A stretch of DNA of 64,000 bases from Fibrobacter sp. UWB2 (GCF_002210425.1 NZ_MWQK01000001.1:682001-746000); one strand, 5' to 3'; counted from the first letter of the stretch, positions 31,491 to 41,117 are shown. Program-made: numbers and translations. Notes: generated by a model from the letters alone, not told the origin.

Positions 31491-31603
31491 TACTTGCCAA
31501 GACTTTTCAGTACAGCGGGCTTTCCATTTTGGGCGTTGAAGGCGTAAAAAGGCTCAAGAATTTTTTCAAGAAAAAGTCCGCCGCCTAAATCACGGCGTAA
31601 AAA

Positions 31604-32167
31604 TCACGGTCTGAAAGTCTTCAGCGCAGCAATCGTGCGGGAGATGAGGTCATTCAGTTCCCAGCCAAGCAGATTTGCACCACGTTCAATCACTTCGCGA
31701 GAGCAGCCTGCCGCAAATTTCGGGGACTTGTACTTTTTCAAGACCGATTTCAGTTCCAAATCCTGCACACTCTTGGACGGACGCATCAAAACGACTGCAC
31801 CAATCAAGCCCGTGAGTTCGTCAACGGCATATAGGACTTTTTCCATTTCGTGTTCCGGCTTAACATCCACCGTGATAGACCAGCCATGGCTCGTTGTCGC
31901 GTGAATCAGCTCTTCCGAAAGGCCCGCCTCTTGCATCAATTCGCGTTCCTTGATGCAATGCTGTTCCGGCCACAATTCAAAATCAAGGTCGTGCAAGAGA
32001 CCGACAATTCCCCAGAATTCTTCGTCTTCGCCGTAACCTAGTTCACGAGCAAAGTAACGCATCGTATTTTCTACGATTTCGCCATGTTCAAGGTGGAACG
32101 GATCCTTATTGTATTTCTTAAGGAGTTCAAGCGCTCCTTCGCGTGTAATATTTGCTGATAATGCCAT
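31604..32167 (-). CDS. HD-domain phosphohydrolase
   Basis: 187 residues. His-Asp motif GLLHDLDFE near residue 58, with an upstream His in FHLEHGEIVENTMRY and DELTGLIGAVVLMRP after it. Resembles small HDIG-type hydrolases of unknown substrate. It is transcribed alone, between cysA and the metY operon, and lacks the sulfur promoter. Confidence 0.75.
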   Translation of the reverse strand: MALSANITREGALELLKKYNKDPFHLEHGEIVENTMRYFARELGYGEDEEFWGIVGLLHDLDFELWPEQHCIKERELMQEAGLSEELIHATTSHGWSITVDVKPEHEMEKVLYAVDELTGLIGAVVLMRPSKSVQDLELKSVLKKYKSPKFAAGCSREVIERGANLLGWELNDLISRTIAALKTFRP

Positions 32168-32315
32168 GGTTCGAAATATAAGAATTTTATGGGGATAATT
32201 GACAGCATTCGCACACGGATTTTTGCGCTTTGAAACGCAATATGCGGCGAGCTATAAATTTTTCTAATTGCTGACAATTGCTTATTTCGATAGACACCCC
32301 GCGTACACTAAATTA

Positions 32316-32385
32316 CTAATAAATTAATTCTATAATACACAATATTAATTAAGTATTGGACAAGGTAATAGTTGTGTTCTATATT
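32316..32385 (+). promoter_or_regulatory. sulfur-regulon promoter 4 (metY operon)
   Basis: CTAATAAATTAATTCTATAA from 32316, TTGGAC at 32356-32361, 18 bases, TATATT at 32380-32385. Confidence 0.75.
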
Positions 32386-32444
32386 TTCGCCGTACAAATA
32401 GAATTATTCAAGAGCAAATCTTTTGCTAAAGAGGAGTTTTTAAT

Positions 32445-33800
32445 ATGACAAAGAATACATCAAAAAAGAAAATTGAATCTGCAAAGAATACCGCTAACGT
32501 TACCGATCCGAGCACATGGAATTTTGCAACAAAGTGTTTACAGGCAGGATGGAAACCCAAAATTGGCGAGCCGCGCGTGCTCCCGATTTTCCAGTCCACG
32601 ACTTACAAGTACGAAGACGTCGATGAAGTGGAACGCCTCTTTGCGCTCAAGCAATCAGGCAACAAATACACCCGCACAGGGAACCCGACCGTAGCGGCAT
32701 TCGAAAGCAAGATTACGGAACTCGAAGGCGGCGTGGGTGCCGTTGCAACCGCATCGGGGCAAGCCGCAGTCCTCCTTGCGATTTCGAACCTCGTGAAAGC
32801 AGGCGACCACATCGTTGCAAGCAAGACCATTTACGGCGGCAGCTACACATTACTCAGCGTAAGACTTTCCAAGCTCGGCATTGAAACGACATTCATCGAC
32901 CCGGAAGATTCCATAGCAGAACTCCGCAAAGCATTCCGCCCCAACACCAAGCTCATTTTCGGCGAAACGATTGGCAACCCCGCCTTGGGCATTTTGGACT
33001 TTGAAAAGTTCTCCAAACTCGCCAAGGAATTTGACGTTCCCTTCCTCGTTGATAACACGCTCGCAACGCCATTCCTCGTGAAGCCTTTAAAACTCGGCGC
33101 AAACGTTGTCATCCATTCCGCCACAAAGTACATCGACGGTCACGCCGTTGCGCTCGGCGGTGTCGTCATTGACGGAGGCAATTACAACTGGGAAAACGGT
33201 AAGTTCCCAGACCTCGTGGAACCGGATGCGCAATACGCAAACACCTCCTATACTCAAAAATTTGGACGTGCAGCATTTATCGCAAAGGCTCGTGCTCAAT
33301 TCTTGCGCGATTACGGTGCCGCATTAAGTCCGTTCAACGCATTCCTTTTGAATTTGGGCCTTGAAACGCTCCATTTGCGAATGCCACAGCACAGTAACAA
33401 CGCACTCGCATTGGCAGAATTTTTGTCCAAGCATCCGGCCGTGAATTGGGTCAGCTATCCGGGACTCAAATCTAGCCCATATTTTAAGCGCATCCGCAAA
33501 TACTTTGATTACCAAGGCGGCAGCGGTGTGCTCACCTTCGGTCTCAAGGGTGGCAGAGCTGCCATCCGCTCCTTCGTCAAAGCATTGAAAGTTGCCGCCC
33601 TCGTAGTTCACGTTGGCGACGCCCGCACAAGCGTTTTGCACCCGGCAACAAGCACACATTCGCAGCTTTCGCCTAAAGACAGACTCGCCGCAGGCATCCC
33701 CGAAGATATGATTCGCGTATCCGTTGGCATCGAAGACCCGCGCGACATCATCGCTGACTTTGAACAAGCTATTGCAGCAAGCACCAAAGGCGGTAAGTAA
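32445..33800 (+). CDS. metY: O-acetylhomoserine sulfhydrylase (MetY type)
   Basis: 451 residues with a Lys-rich N-terminal extension of about 25 residues. PLP-dependent Cys/Met-metabolism fold: YTRTGNPTVAAFE near residue 75, ATASGQAA, and the PLP Lys in HSATKYIDGHAVALGG. The MetY-type C-terminus has HPATSTHSQLSP. It makes homocysteine from O-acetylhomoserine and sulfide; relatives also accept methanethiol to give methionine directly. AGAGGAG precedes the ATG. Overlaps the next gene by one base. Confidence 0.92.
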   Translation: MTKNTSKKKIESAKNTANVTDPSTWNFATKCLQAGWKPKIGEPRVLPIFQSTTYKYEDVDEVERLFALKQSGNKYTRTGNPTVAAFESKITELEGGVGAVATASGQAAVLLAISNLVKAGDHIVASKTIYGGSYTLLSVRLSKLGIETTFIDPEDSIAELRKAFRPNTKLIFGETIGNPALGILDFEKFSKLAKEFDVPFLVDNTLATPFLVKPLKLGANVVIHSATKYIDGHAVALGGVVIDGGNYNWENGKFPDLVEPDAQYANTSYTQKFGRAAFIAKARAQFLRDYGAALSPFNAFLLNLGLETLHLRMPQHSNNALALAEFLSKHPAVNWVSYPGLKSSPYFKRIRKYFDYQGGSGVLTFGLKGGRAAIRSFVKALKVAALVVHVGDARTSVLHPATSTHSQLSPKDRLAAGIPEDMIRVSVGIEDPRDIIADFEQAIAASTKGGK

Positions 33801-34759
33801 TGAGTATCGTTGTAGATGTCAATAAATACCTTGCATTAAATGGTGCGACAAAGCGCATCAAAGATTACCTCTCTATTAAAGTTGCCGATCACGCCTACCT
33901 GCCGAAAACTGAAGACATTAAAAGCGACTGGGTCGCCTACATTGCAGCCCCCGCATTCAAGCTGATTCGCGAAAAATTGGGTCACGACATTGATTCATTC
34001 GTTTCCATCGGCACAGGTTCCGGCATTGACGTGTTGACCGGCATTGAACTTTTGGGAGCAAAGCGCGTAGGCTTCACGGATTTGCAAAGAAGCGTTGTCG
34101 CCGCCGCTGCACAGAACGTTCGAAGCAATATCAAAGAGACCTCCAAAATCGAATTTGAATTCGGCAACGGCGACCTTTTGCAACCGCTCCAAAACGGCAA
34201 GCGAAATTACGACGTGATTTACGAGAACCTCCCCAACGTGCCACTTGCAAGCAATACAAAAATTGAAGACAAGCGCAATAGCGGGCATTACTTGGAAAAA
34301 CGCGAAGAGGCTATTCCCGAATTTGTGCATGAACAAATGCTTGACTTGCATTACTTGGCACTCAAGCAAGCACGCGATTACTTGGCCGAAAACGGAGCCG
34401 TCTATTCAACGCTTGGTGGGCGCGTTCCGCTCAATGCGTTCATCAAGCTTGGCGAACTCGCCGGACTCCGTTCTGAAATTTTCACGTATTCCTGGAAAGT
34501 CCAAGCCGAGCCGGAAGATGTGATTTCGGGATACGCCGCGCAAGAAAAAGCTGGCCTCGGCCCGTTCAGATTCTACCGCGCTGAAGACTTGCAAAAAGCA
34601 TTCGCAAACATTTCTGTCAAGGATTCCGGCAAACGGGCTTTTGAAATTGAAAAAACTCTCGATTCCGTAAAGCTTACCGCAACCGCCGCATACGAAGCGT
34701 TCAAAAAAGGCGAAGTCATCGGTCATACCGTCGCCGTGTTAAAATCTAGCGTGGAATAG
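33800..34759 (+). CDS. SAM methyltransferase, methionine S-methyltransferase-like
   Basis: 319 residues. SAM motif I is VSIGTGSGIDVL (68-79), the acidic end of strand 2 is D94, and motif IV is YENLPNVPL (141-149). From about 170 to 260, FVHEQMLDLHYLALK, STLGGRVPLNAF, EIFTYSWKVQAEPEDVIS and GPFRFYR follow the same order as FVEDQFGL, NMGGRPGQGV, WQTKI...DTDIS and R..FEFF in plant methionine S-methyltransferase and bacterial MmtN/BurB as I remember them. That points to methylation of a thioether such as methionine. The assignment rests on memory of the family, not an alignment. It is coupled to metY and to the cupin. Confidence 0.55.
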   Translation: MSIVVDVNKYLALNGATKRIKDYLSIKVADHAYLPKTEDIKSDWVAYIAAPAFKLIREKLGHDIDSFVSIGTGSGIDVLTGIELLGAKRVGFTDLQRSVVAAAAQNVRSNIKETSKIEFEFGNGDLLQPLQNGKRNYDVIYENLPNVPLASNTKIEDKRNSGHYLEKREEAIPEFVHEQMLDLHYLALKQARDYLAENGAVYSTLGGRVPLNAFIKLGELAGLRSEIFTYSWKVQAEPEDVISGYAAQEKAGLGPFRFYRAEDLQKAFANISVKDSGKRAFEIEKTLDSVKLTATAAYEAFKKGEVIGHTVAVLKSSVE

Positions 34760-34766
34760 GGATGCT

Positions 34767-35369
34767 ATGAAAAAAGTTATTCAAAATTTAATTGAAGAAT
34801 CCCAAAAGTTCCTTTTCAAGAGAGCCAAAATCGACGACAAAATCGGGCTTGAAGCCGCCAATTTTGCAGTCCGAGACATTCCAAAGCCCATTGGAAAATT
34901 TGAAAAAAGCGACTCGCCGCTAATCCGCTACATTGGAGAAGCCATCAAGCACGGGAACCCTGAAACAGCGGATTTGTTAAAAGCTTTGGAGCCCGCTCTC
35001 CCCTATTTGCCGTGGAAATACAATTACGAGCCGCGCCCCGACATGCCTGATTTGGCCGATCAAATGGGATGGGGAGAAATTCTCGGTCCAGAAGCGCCCT
35101 ATCACGACGAGCATTTTTGTTTCGGTTTTACGCTCCTAGGCAAAAACACCTTTTACCCCTCCCACTTGCACCCCGCCACAGAACTGTACGTCATTTTGTC
35201 CGGACACGCCATCTGGACATTAGACGGAATCTCAAAAGTACGCGGTCCTGGAGAGTTTGTACTGCACCCGTCCAATCACATTCATTCCATGCAAACCGAA
35301 CACGAACCCATGCTCGCGCTCTACACGTGGAGCGGTAAAGACGTCAAAACGCTTTCAAAATATGTGTAA
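34767..35369 (+). CDS. DMSP-lyase-family cupin (DddL/DddK-like)
   Basis: 200 residues with a helical N-terminal half and a C-terminal cupin barrel. Metal-binding and catalytic positions are H133, H135, E139, Y141 and H173, in YPSHLHPATELY and HIHSM. The spacing (2, 4, 2, 32) equals that of the DMSP lyase DddK as I recall it (H56, H58, E62, Y64, H96). GWGEILGPEAPY and LALYTWSG also match the DddL/DddQ pattern. These enzymes cleave sulfonium compounds to dimethyl sulfide. The true substrate here is unknown. Third gene of the metY operon. Confidence 0.7.
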   Translation: MKKVIQNLIEESQKFLFKRAKIDDKIGLEAANFAVRDIPKPIGKFEKSDSPLIRYIGEAIKHGNPETADLLKALEPALPYLPWKYNYEPRPDMPDLADQMGWGEILGPEAPYHDEHFCFGFTLLGKNTFYPSHLHPATELYVILSGHAIWTLDGISKVRGPGEFVLHPSNHIHSMQTEHEPMLALYTWSGKDVKTLSKYV

Positions 35370-35492
35370 AAAAATTACACTTTTTCTTAGCGCTAGATAT
35401 CAAAATTTTCAATAACACTTTTGATAATTTCTTTTTGTACATTGCTTTACGAGATGGAGAATAAGTCAAACCCATAACAAAAAGGATACAAC

Positions 35493-36044
35493 ATGTACTC
35501 TACTCACTATATGGATCTGCTGATGCAGAATTCTCCCTGGAACCTGATTCTCTTCATGGCAATCCCCGTCATTCTCGCAGAGACCATCGCCATCACGGAA
35601 TTGTTCCTGCTCAAATCGCCAAATGCGCACCCGACACTCTCCAAAGTGAATCGCACCGCGGGGATTCTTGCAGGGTTCGCATTCTTTGGAATCATAATCT
35701 ATTTCATTCCGAACGTCATTATACCGCTAGCATCTGCTGGTGAATTCAGAACATGGATTGACGTCGTAGCCATATTCTCTTATATCCTTGCGGGCATTCC
35801 GATGATATTGCTTGCACTTTTGAACTTGAAACTTTTATTCCGCAAAGTTGTTGAGCAGAAAAAAACGACATACGCTATTCTTCTACTCGCCGCATTTCTC
35901 GTGCTTTCTCACATTGCCATGATCTTCGGGATGGTTGACCCGGGAATTGCAGGCTACAAGCCCAAGGCGAAGGCAGTTTCCGAGGTTCAACCCCCTGCAC
36001 ACCACATGGATTCAATGCACGAAGGTCACCACTATCACCATTGA
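35493..36044 (+). CDS. four-helix membrane protein with His-rich tail (DUF6803-like)
   Basis: 183 residues. N-terminal YMDLLMQNSPWNLILFMAIP leads into four membrane segments, and the tail HHMDSMHEGHHYHH could bind a metal. I associate the N-terminus with DUF6803, moderately surely. AAAGGAT precedes the ATG. It stands alone; a hairpin follows 50 bases after the stop. Confidence 0.65.
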   Translation: MYSTHYMDLLMQNSPWNLILFMAIPVILAETIAITELFLLKSPNAHPTLSKVNRTAGILAGFAFFGIIIYFIPNVIIPLASAGEFRTWIDVVAIFSYILAGIPMILLALLNLKLLFRKVVEQKKTTYAILLLAAFLVLSHIAMIFGMVDPGIAGYKPKAKAVSEVQPPAHHMDSMHEGHHYHH

Positions 36045-36094
36045 GCATTCAATTTCTTGAATAACGCCCCTACAAGCCATAGCTTTTTTGTATT

Positions 36095-36122
36095 AGCCAA
36101 GCATTAACTTGGCTTTTATATT
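36095..36122 (+). promoter_or_regulatory. inverted repeat overlapping the bioB promoter
   Basis: AGCCAAG-CATTAA-CTTGGCT is followed by TTTTATATTTG. It could terminate the upstream membrane-protein gene, act as an operator on the bioB -10 (TATATT 36117-36122), or both. It does not match the BirA or BioR consensus. Confidence 0.45.
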
Positions 36123-36163
36123 TGTCACCAAAATTCAACAAGTTCAATGACGGTAGTTTAAGA

Positions 36164-37153
36164 ATGACAATTACAGATTATTTGACGAAAGATTGGGACG
36201 AAAGCAAAACCCTTACCCGCGAAGAATGTTTGCAAATTTTAAATTTTCCGGATAATCAACTTGACTTGCTAATTGAAGCAGCATTCAAATTACGCACGAA
36301 ATACAAAGGCAACCGTGTCAACATCCAGCTTTTGACGAATGTCCGTAGCGGCAACTGCACTCAAAATTGCGCCTATTGCGCCCAATCTCGCGATTCCCAA
36401 GCGCCCATTGAAAAATACAAAAGCGTTTCGGACGACAAGCTCTACGGCGATAATAATCTTGTTGATGAATTTCACCTGTCTCGGCATTGCATCGGGCTTT
36501 CGGGCATGGGTTTCACAGACAAAGAAATTGAAGAACTCGCCGAACGCATTGCGCACATGAAGAAATCGGGGACGCACATTTGTTGTTCCATCGGATTCTT
36601 GACCGAGCACCAAGCCCGCATTTTAAAGGCGGCAGGCCTTGACCGCATCAACCACAACCTGAATACGAGCCGCCGTTTTTACCCCGAAATTTGCAGCACC
36701 CACACATACGAGCGACGCATCCAAAACATTCGCATGTTGCAGAGCATCGGCTTTGAAATATGCTGTGGCGGAATCATTGGCATGGGCGAATCAAAAGAAG
36801 ACGTGGTCGATATGCTTTTTGACTTGGTCGCCATCCATCCAGAATCCGTCCCCATAAACTTTTTGTTGCCGGTCAAAGGCACACGCCTCGCCAACCGCGA
36901 CATTTCCGGGCTCACATTCGAATACGGCATCAAAATTCTTTGCCTAGCCCGCTTGTTGCTCCCGAAATCGGACATCCGCTGCGCCGCCGGTCGCGAAATC
37001 TATTTCAAAGGACACGAAAAGGAACTCTTCAAAGTCGCCGATTCCATTTTCGCTTCGGGTTACCTCACCGAAGGCGGTCAAAGCTTGGAAGCCACATTCC
37101 GCCAAATCGAAAACGCAGGCTTCACGTGGGCTATAGAAAGCAAAGACGAATAA
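36164..37153 (+). CDS. bioB: biotin synthase
   Basis: 329 residues from ATG 36164; the frame opens at a TTG inside the -10 box. Radical-SAM cluster motif CTQNCAYCAQS near residue 63, with LTNVRSGNC before it and the conserved GLSGMG, HNLNTSRRFYPE and CCGGIIGMGE motifs after. The auxiliary [2Fe-2S] ligands fit C-containing SGTHICCSIG and the Arg in DIRCAAGREIYF. Inserts sulfur into dethiobiotin, so it also needs sulfur supply. No other bio genes are adjacent. Confidence 0.92.
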   Translation: MTITDYLTKDWDESKTLTREECLQILNFPDNQLDLLIEAAFKLRTKYKGNRVNIQLLTNVRSGNCTQNCAYCAQSRDSQAPIEKYKSVSDDKLYGDNNLVDEFHLSRHCIGLSGMGFTDKEIEELAERIAHMKKSGTHICCSIGFLTEHQARILKAAGLDRINHNLNTSRRFYPEICSTHTYERRIQNIRMLQSIGFEICCGGIIGMGESKEDVVDMLFDLVAIHPESVPINFLLPVKGTRLANRDISGLTFEYGIKILCLARLLLPKSDIRCAAGREIYFKGHEKELFKVADSIFASGYLTEGGQSLEATFRQIENAGFTWAIESKDE

Positions 37154-37172
37154 CCACTGAACAGGTCGCTTA

Positions 37173-37769
37173 GTGTCATTAGAAGTAGCACTTTCTCTTT
37201 TACTATACGCATTCGTCTCAGGAATTACACCGGGACCCGCGAACCTCTGTTCACTCTCAGTAGCGATGGGGAGCGGGAAAAGCGTCGCCATAAAGCAGTG
37301 GTACGGACTTTTCACCGGATACACAATCGTCTCGCTAGTATCTGTTTTTATAGTTTATTTTATCAGTAGTGCTTTTGAAAATTTCATCCGGGTATTTGCT
37401 TTCGTCGGAGCAATTTACATTGCATATTTGGCAATCAGCCTTTTAATTCAAGCGTTCAAGCCACTCGAAGAAATCCGCAACAGCCGCACAACCGGTAGCT
37501 TCAGCACAGGTCTTTTCGTGCAACTCACGAACGTTAAAATCATGGTGTTCTGCCTCACGGCAATCACAACCTACATCCTCCCCTACCACCAAGATTTTCC
37601 GCACCTGCTGCTGTTCGGCATACTATTGCCGCTTACAGGCCCCATCTGCAATTTGGCGTGGCTTTTCACAGGCGTTTTACTGCAAGGGCTTTTCAAAAAG
37701 CACCACAGAATATTCTATACACTTATGGGACTCTCGCTACTGTATTGTGCGGTTGGGATTGTGAAGTGA
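37173..37769 (+). CDS. LysE/RhtB-family amino-acid exporter
   Basis: 198 residues from GTG 37173, 19 bases after bioB. Five or six membrane helices, with the LysE signature GITPGPANLCSLSVAMGSGK near residue 16 and QLTNVKIMVFCL in the middle. Probably exports an amino acid or derivative. Its pairing with bioB is unexplained. Confidence 0.85.
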   Translation: MSLEVALSLLLYAFVSGITPGPANLCSLSVAMGSGKSVAIKQWYGLFTGYTIVSLVSVFIVYFISSAFENFIRVFAFVGAIYIAYLAISLLIQAFKPLEEIRNSRTTGSFSTGLFVQLTNVKIMVFCLTAITTYILPYHQDFPHLLLFGILLPLTGPICNLAWLFTGVLLQGLFKKHHRIFYTLMGLSLLYCAVGIVK

Positions 37770-37866
37770 GGGAAATTCTATACCGACACAACAAATGCTA
37801 ACAGCACTATAATAAATCGAATGTATGCATCCAAACAAGAATATGAGTATCAACCAATATTCTCAT

Positions 37867-39066
37867 TTATACCCCAAAAGCATCTGCAATTTCATCATCA
37901 TGCAAATTGATATCATCAGGGTATTTCCACTTTCCCTTCGCAAGTCCTAGAATTGGGCGTCCCTTATTTTCCTTTTTTACCGTAGAATCCTTGGATAAAG
38001 TCAAAATAATTTGTCTTTTAACAAAAAATAAAACAGACGCTAACACGCGACTGATTCCTTCACTAAGAGAAACCTGAGGTTTCCATCCAAGATGCTCTAT
38101 GGCAGTCGTATCTAAAGCCGTGCGGCGATAGGCGCAGTAGCCTTTCTGTTCGCCTTTATTTATCACCACCTGAATAGACTTATCACTTCTTGAACTGGCC
38201 AACATTTGAGCTAAATCCTTAACACTGATTGGCTCGGATTCATTCGCCAAATTATAGGCCGCACAAGCATTCCCCTTAAAAAGTACCGTAAACATACCCA
38301 AGACTGCATCAGTCACATAAAGGAATGCGCGAACAGCATCACCACTGCTTTTCAAAACAATATCCCTGCCCGCCACGACATCGCCCAACAGGTCCGCCAT
38401 CACTCTTCCATCATTTTCCAACTTCATCGTCGGGCCATACGAGTGCGCAATACGAACGACGTTATAAGGGACACCATATTGCAGAAAATAGCTTCTCAGC
38501 AAAGTTTCTGCAGCACGCTTGCATTCAGGATAGCACGACCTGTCATCTAGAGGATCAAGCGTTCCATAAGCATGCTCATCCAACAGCTCGGTGTCTTCGT
38601 TCTTTCCATAGACCTCACGTGTGGAGGCAAAGATGACCTTTGCGACTTTCGATTCACGAGCCCAATCAAGCACATTCATCGTCCCTAGCAAATTACACTT
38701 CATGATTCCAACAGGATCAGAATTGATGAAATGCGGGCTTGCATTCCCCGCCAAATGGAATACGTAGTCTACCCTTTCCTTATAAACGATAGGCTCACAA
38801 ACATCCTGAATCAACAAATTGAAATAAGGCTTATCAAAATACGAGCCAAAATACAGCTCTGCGCTTTGGCGATTCCGGCAAAGAGCTACTACAGAAACAT
38901 TGATGCCCACATGCTCATGCAAATAAAGCAGCAGCCAAGTCACATACGAGGCCAACATACCTGTTGCACCAGTAACGAGAACCGTTTTTCCGTCAAGTTC
39001 ACGCCAAGGCAACCCAGCCTCACACATCCCCTGCAAATCATTTATGACAATTTCGTCTTTCACCAT
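37867..39066 (-). CDS. NAD-dependent epimerase/dehydratase (SDR), glycan cluster
   Basis: 399 residues. Rossmann motif VTGATGMLASYV near residue 30, FHLAGNASP, and a YxxxK catalytic pair in CYPECKRAAE. Ends in a basic/acidic tail. It probably makes or modifies a nucleotide-linked sugar or polyol. Last gene of the minus-strand glycan cluster, next to a TarI-like cytidylyltransferase. Confidence 0.8.
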   Translation of the reverse strand: MVKDEIVINDLQGMCEAGLPWRELDGKTVLVTGATGMLASYVTWLLLYLHEHVGINVSVVALCRNRQSAELYFGSYFDKPYFNLLIQDVCEPIVYKERVDYVFHLAGNASPHFINSDPVGIMKCNLLGTMNVLDWARESKVAKVIFASTREVYGKNEDTELLDEHAYGTLDPLDDRSCYPECKRAAETLLRSYFLQYGVPYNVVRIAHSYGPTMKLENDGRVMADLLGDVVAGRDIVLKSSGDAVRAFLYVTDAVLGMFTVLFKGNACAAYNLANESEPISVKDLAQMLASSRSDKSIQVVINKGEQKGYCAYRRTALDTTAIEHLGWKPQVSLSEGISRVLASVLFFVKRQIILTLSKDSTVKKENKGRPILGLAKGKWKYPDDINLHDDEIADAFGV

Positions 39067-39074
39067 ACACCTTT

Positions 39075-39791
39075 TTAAAGACCAAATACAGCTCCCTCTT
39101 CCCTCGCCTCTATAATAGATTTAAACATAAAAAAGTCAGCAGGCGTCGTAATCTTGATATTCTCGGCCGTTCCAAGAATCGTATTCAACTCATAACCATA
39201 ATGTTTCATCATCGAAAAAGTATCTACGAAATCATGCAAGCCATCAGCCAAAGCCTTTTGGTGAGCCTTCAGCACATTTTTCAGTACAAAACATTGTGGA
39301 GCCCGAACCATCAGAACAGAGTCTCGCTCAGGTTCCTCCAGCGAGCCATCATTCTTCTTAATTACGATAGTCTCTGTCGATGGCACACAAACAATGCTGT
39401 TACCTTTCTCCTTGGCAACTTCTATACATTCAATAATCGTTTTCTCCATCGCTAAAGGACGCACACCGTCATGTATCAGCACCAATGAATCCTCAGGGAA
39501 ATGCTGTTTGACGCACTGCAGTCCATTATAAATGGAATCCTGTCCTTTCTGGCCTCCAGGTACGACATCTATAACTTTAGTCAATCCATATTTTTCCACC
39601 TGACTACGCAGATAAGGGATCCAGTCTTCCAGACAGACCACCACAATGGCATCAACTTCCTGAATATGCTGAAACACCTCGATGGTATAAACCACGATAG
39701 ATTTTCCACGATACTCAAAAAACTGCTTGGGGCGACTATGATTATAAAGTCTGTGTCCTTGCCCACCTGCAAATATTACTGCTATGTTCAT
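39075..39791 (-). CDS. IspD/TarI-family cytidylyltransferase
   Basis: 238 residues. Nucleotidyltransferase motif FAGGQGHRLYNHSRPKQFF at the N-terminus, then GGQKGQDSIYNGL and IHDGVRPL. Makes a CDP-activated alcohol. Because it precedes a polyol-phosphate polymerase, ribitol-5-phosphate or a related polyol phosphate is the more likely substrate than the MEP-pathway intermediate. Confidence 0.82.
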   Translation of the reverse strand: MNIAVIFAGGQGHRLYNHSRPKQFFEYRGKSIVVYTIEVFQHIQEVDAIVVVCLEDWIPYLRSQVEKYGLTKVIDVVPGGQKGQDSIYNGLQCVKQHFPEDSLVLIHDGVRPLAMEKTIIECIEVAKEKGNSIVCVPSTETIVIKKNDGSLEEPERDSVLMVRAPQCFVLKNVLKAHQKALADGLHDFVDTFSMMKHYGYELNTILGTAENIKITTPADFFMFKSIIEAREEGAVFGL

Positions 39792-39796
39792 ATCGA

Positions 39797-41038
39797 TTAC
39801 GTTATTTGTATTGAATAATCATTTTGCCATTCTACGGTCTTGCCATCCAGAAAATCTGCCATTTTCTCTGCGATGTCCTTAGCCGAATGGCCAGTCTCGT
39901 TAAGTCCCATTCTCACAGCAAAGGCGTCCCACTTTTTCAGATAGCCATCCATGTCGAAAGCCTTCACATTTTGTACCATCTCGTCATTATTCTTGGCGTA
40001 TGGAAACGGAAGTTCATCCATTTCGTAATACACGCCGCGTTCTTCATTCTTATACTGTTCGAAGTCTGTTGCGTATGCAAAGCAGGGAATCCGCCTCAAG
40101 GCAGCATCAAAAATACAGCTCGAATAGTCACTTACCATCACGTCCGTTGCCATCAGCAGACGTTGCATATCTTGATAGTCCGTTACATCGATCACATCAG
40201 GATACTTTTCCATACAGCCCTTGGCACACAGTCTCAAATCGGCATGGAACCGGACAAGCATCGTCCATTCTCCCCCGAACTTTTCTGTCAGCACTCGTTT
40301 CAACCGCGGCATATCCAAGTCATAGACTTTCATATCGATATACTGCCCCTCTTTGAATCGAAGTCGCCATGTCGGCGCATAGAGCAGCACCTTGTGGTTC
40401 ATCGGAATACCAAGCTCCCTACGAGCCCGCGCACCATCCTCCGGATTATTCTGCACAAGAATATCGTTCTTCGGATAGCCGCATTTCCAGATAGGCCCAT
40501 GAAACTTGAATGCCCTGCGATAGATAATCGAGATATGGTCAGAATTCGAGATATACACGTCAGCCAAAGATGTCCCTTTTAGGTATCTGCGGTCGTTCCT
40601 GATCTTAGCCAACGCACCAACACCATCCATCGCCACTTTCTTGATTCCTAGCCCACCATGCCAGGTTTCTATATACATCTGTCCCTTACGCTTAACAAAA
40701 TAGTCAGGCAATGTACAATTATCAATCCAAATCTTTGCGGTCACATATTCATACAGCCATTTCCAACTGCGCCAATTTACGGACCTCATCCACGAAGGCA
40801 ACTCGTAATTATAACGAGGCCTTCTCACCCAAACAACATCCATATCAGGCCGAAGCTTATGCAACTCCTCCATAATGAATTTTTGGTTGTCGTCATAGCG
40901 TTTACCCTCATAAACACTTACCAACACCTTGTTATTCTTTATAGGGAACATGCGTAGCAAATAGAAGAGGATCTGCACGCCCTTCGCCAACACAGGCCTG
41001 ACCACAGGCTTTGCTATTTTCCACAACTTTGAATTCAT
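39797..41038 (-). CDS. CDP-glycerol/ribitol polyol-phosphate transferase (TagB/TagF family)
   Basis: 413 residues. The family motifs are IETWHGGLGIKK near residue 125, LLYAPTWR near residue 220 and VSDYSSCIFDAALRRIPCFAY near residue 305. These enzymes transfer polyol phosphate from a CDP carrier to a growing glycan. In a Gram-negative-type cell the product is a phosphorylated capsule or O-antigen, not teichoic acid. Confidence 0.88.
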   Translation of the reverse strand: MNSKLWKIAKPVVRPVLAKGVQILFYLLRMFPIKNNKVLVSVYEGKRYDDNQKFIMEELHKLRPDMDVVWVRRPRYNYELPSWMRSVNWRSWKWLYEYVTAKIWIDNCTLPDYFVKRKGQMYIETWHGGLGIKKVAMDGVGALAKIRNDRRYLKGTSLADVYISNSDHISIIYRRAFKFHGPIWKCGYPKNDILVQNNPEDGARARRELGIPMNHKVLLYAPTWRLRFKEGQYIDMKVYDLDMPRLKRVLTEKFGGEWTMLVRFHADLRLCAKGCMEKYPDVIDVTDYQDMQRLLMATDVMVSDYSSCIFDAALRRIPCFAYATDFEQYKNEERGVYYEMDELPFPYAKNNDEMVQNVKAFDMDGYLKKWDAFAVRMGLNETGHSAKDIAEKMADFLDGKTVEWQNDYSIQIT

Positions 41039-41117
41039 TTGAAATGTTTACGTTATGTATTTGTAATACAATTATAACAAATAACTAAAATGCAATGCTC
41101 CAAAAATGGAAATAATG

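Noticed and set aside
32386-32444. SAM or other riboswitch before metY
   Set aside because: The leader is about 55 bases, with no aptamer-like structure or terminator.
36093-36122. Eighth sulfur-regulon promoter before bioB
   Set aside because: TATATTTG is present but TTGGAC and the upstream CTATA box are not at the fixed distances.
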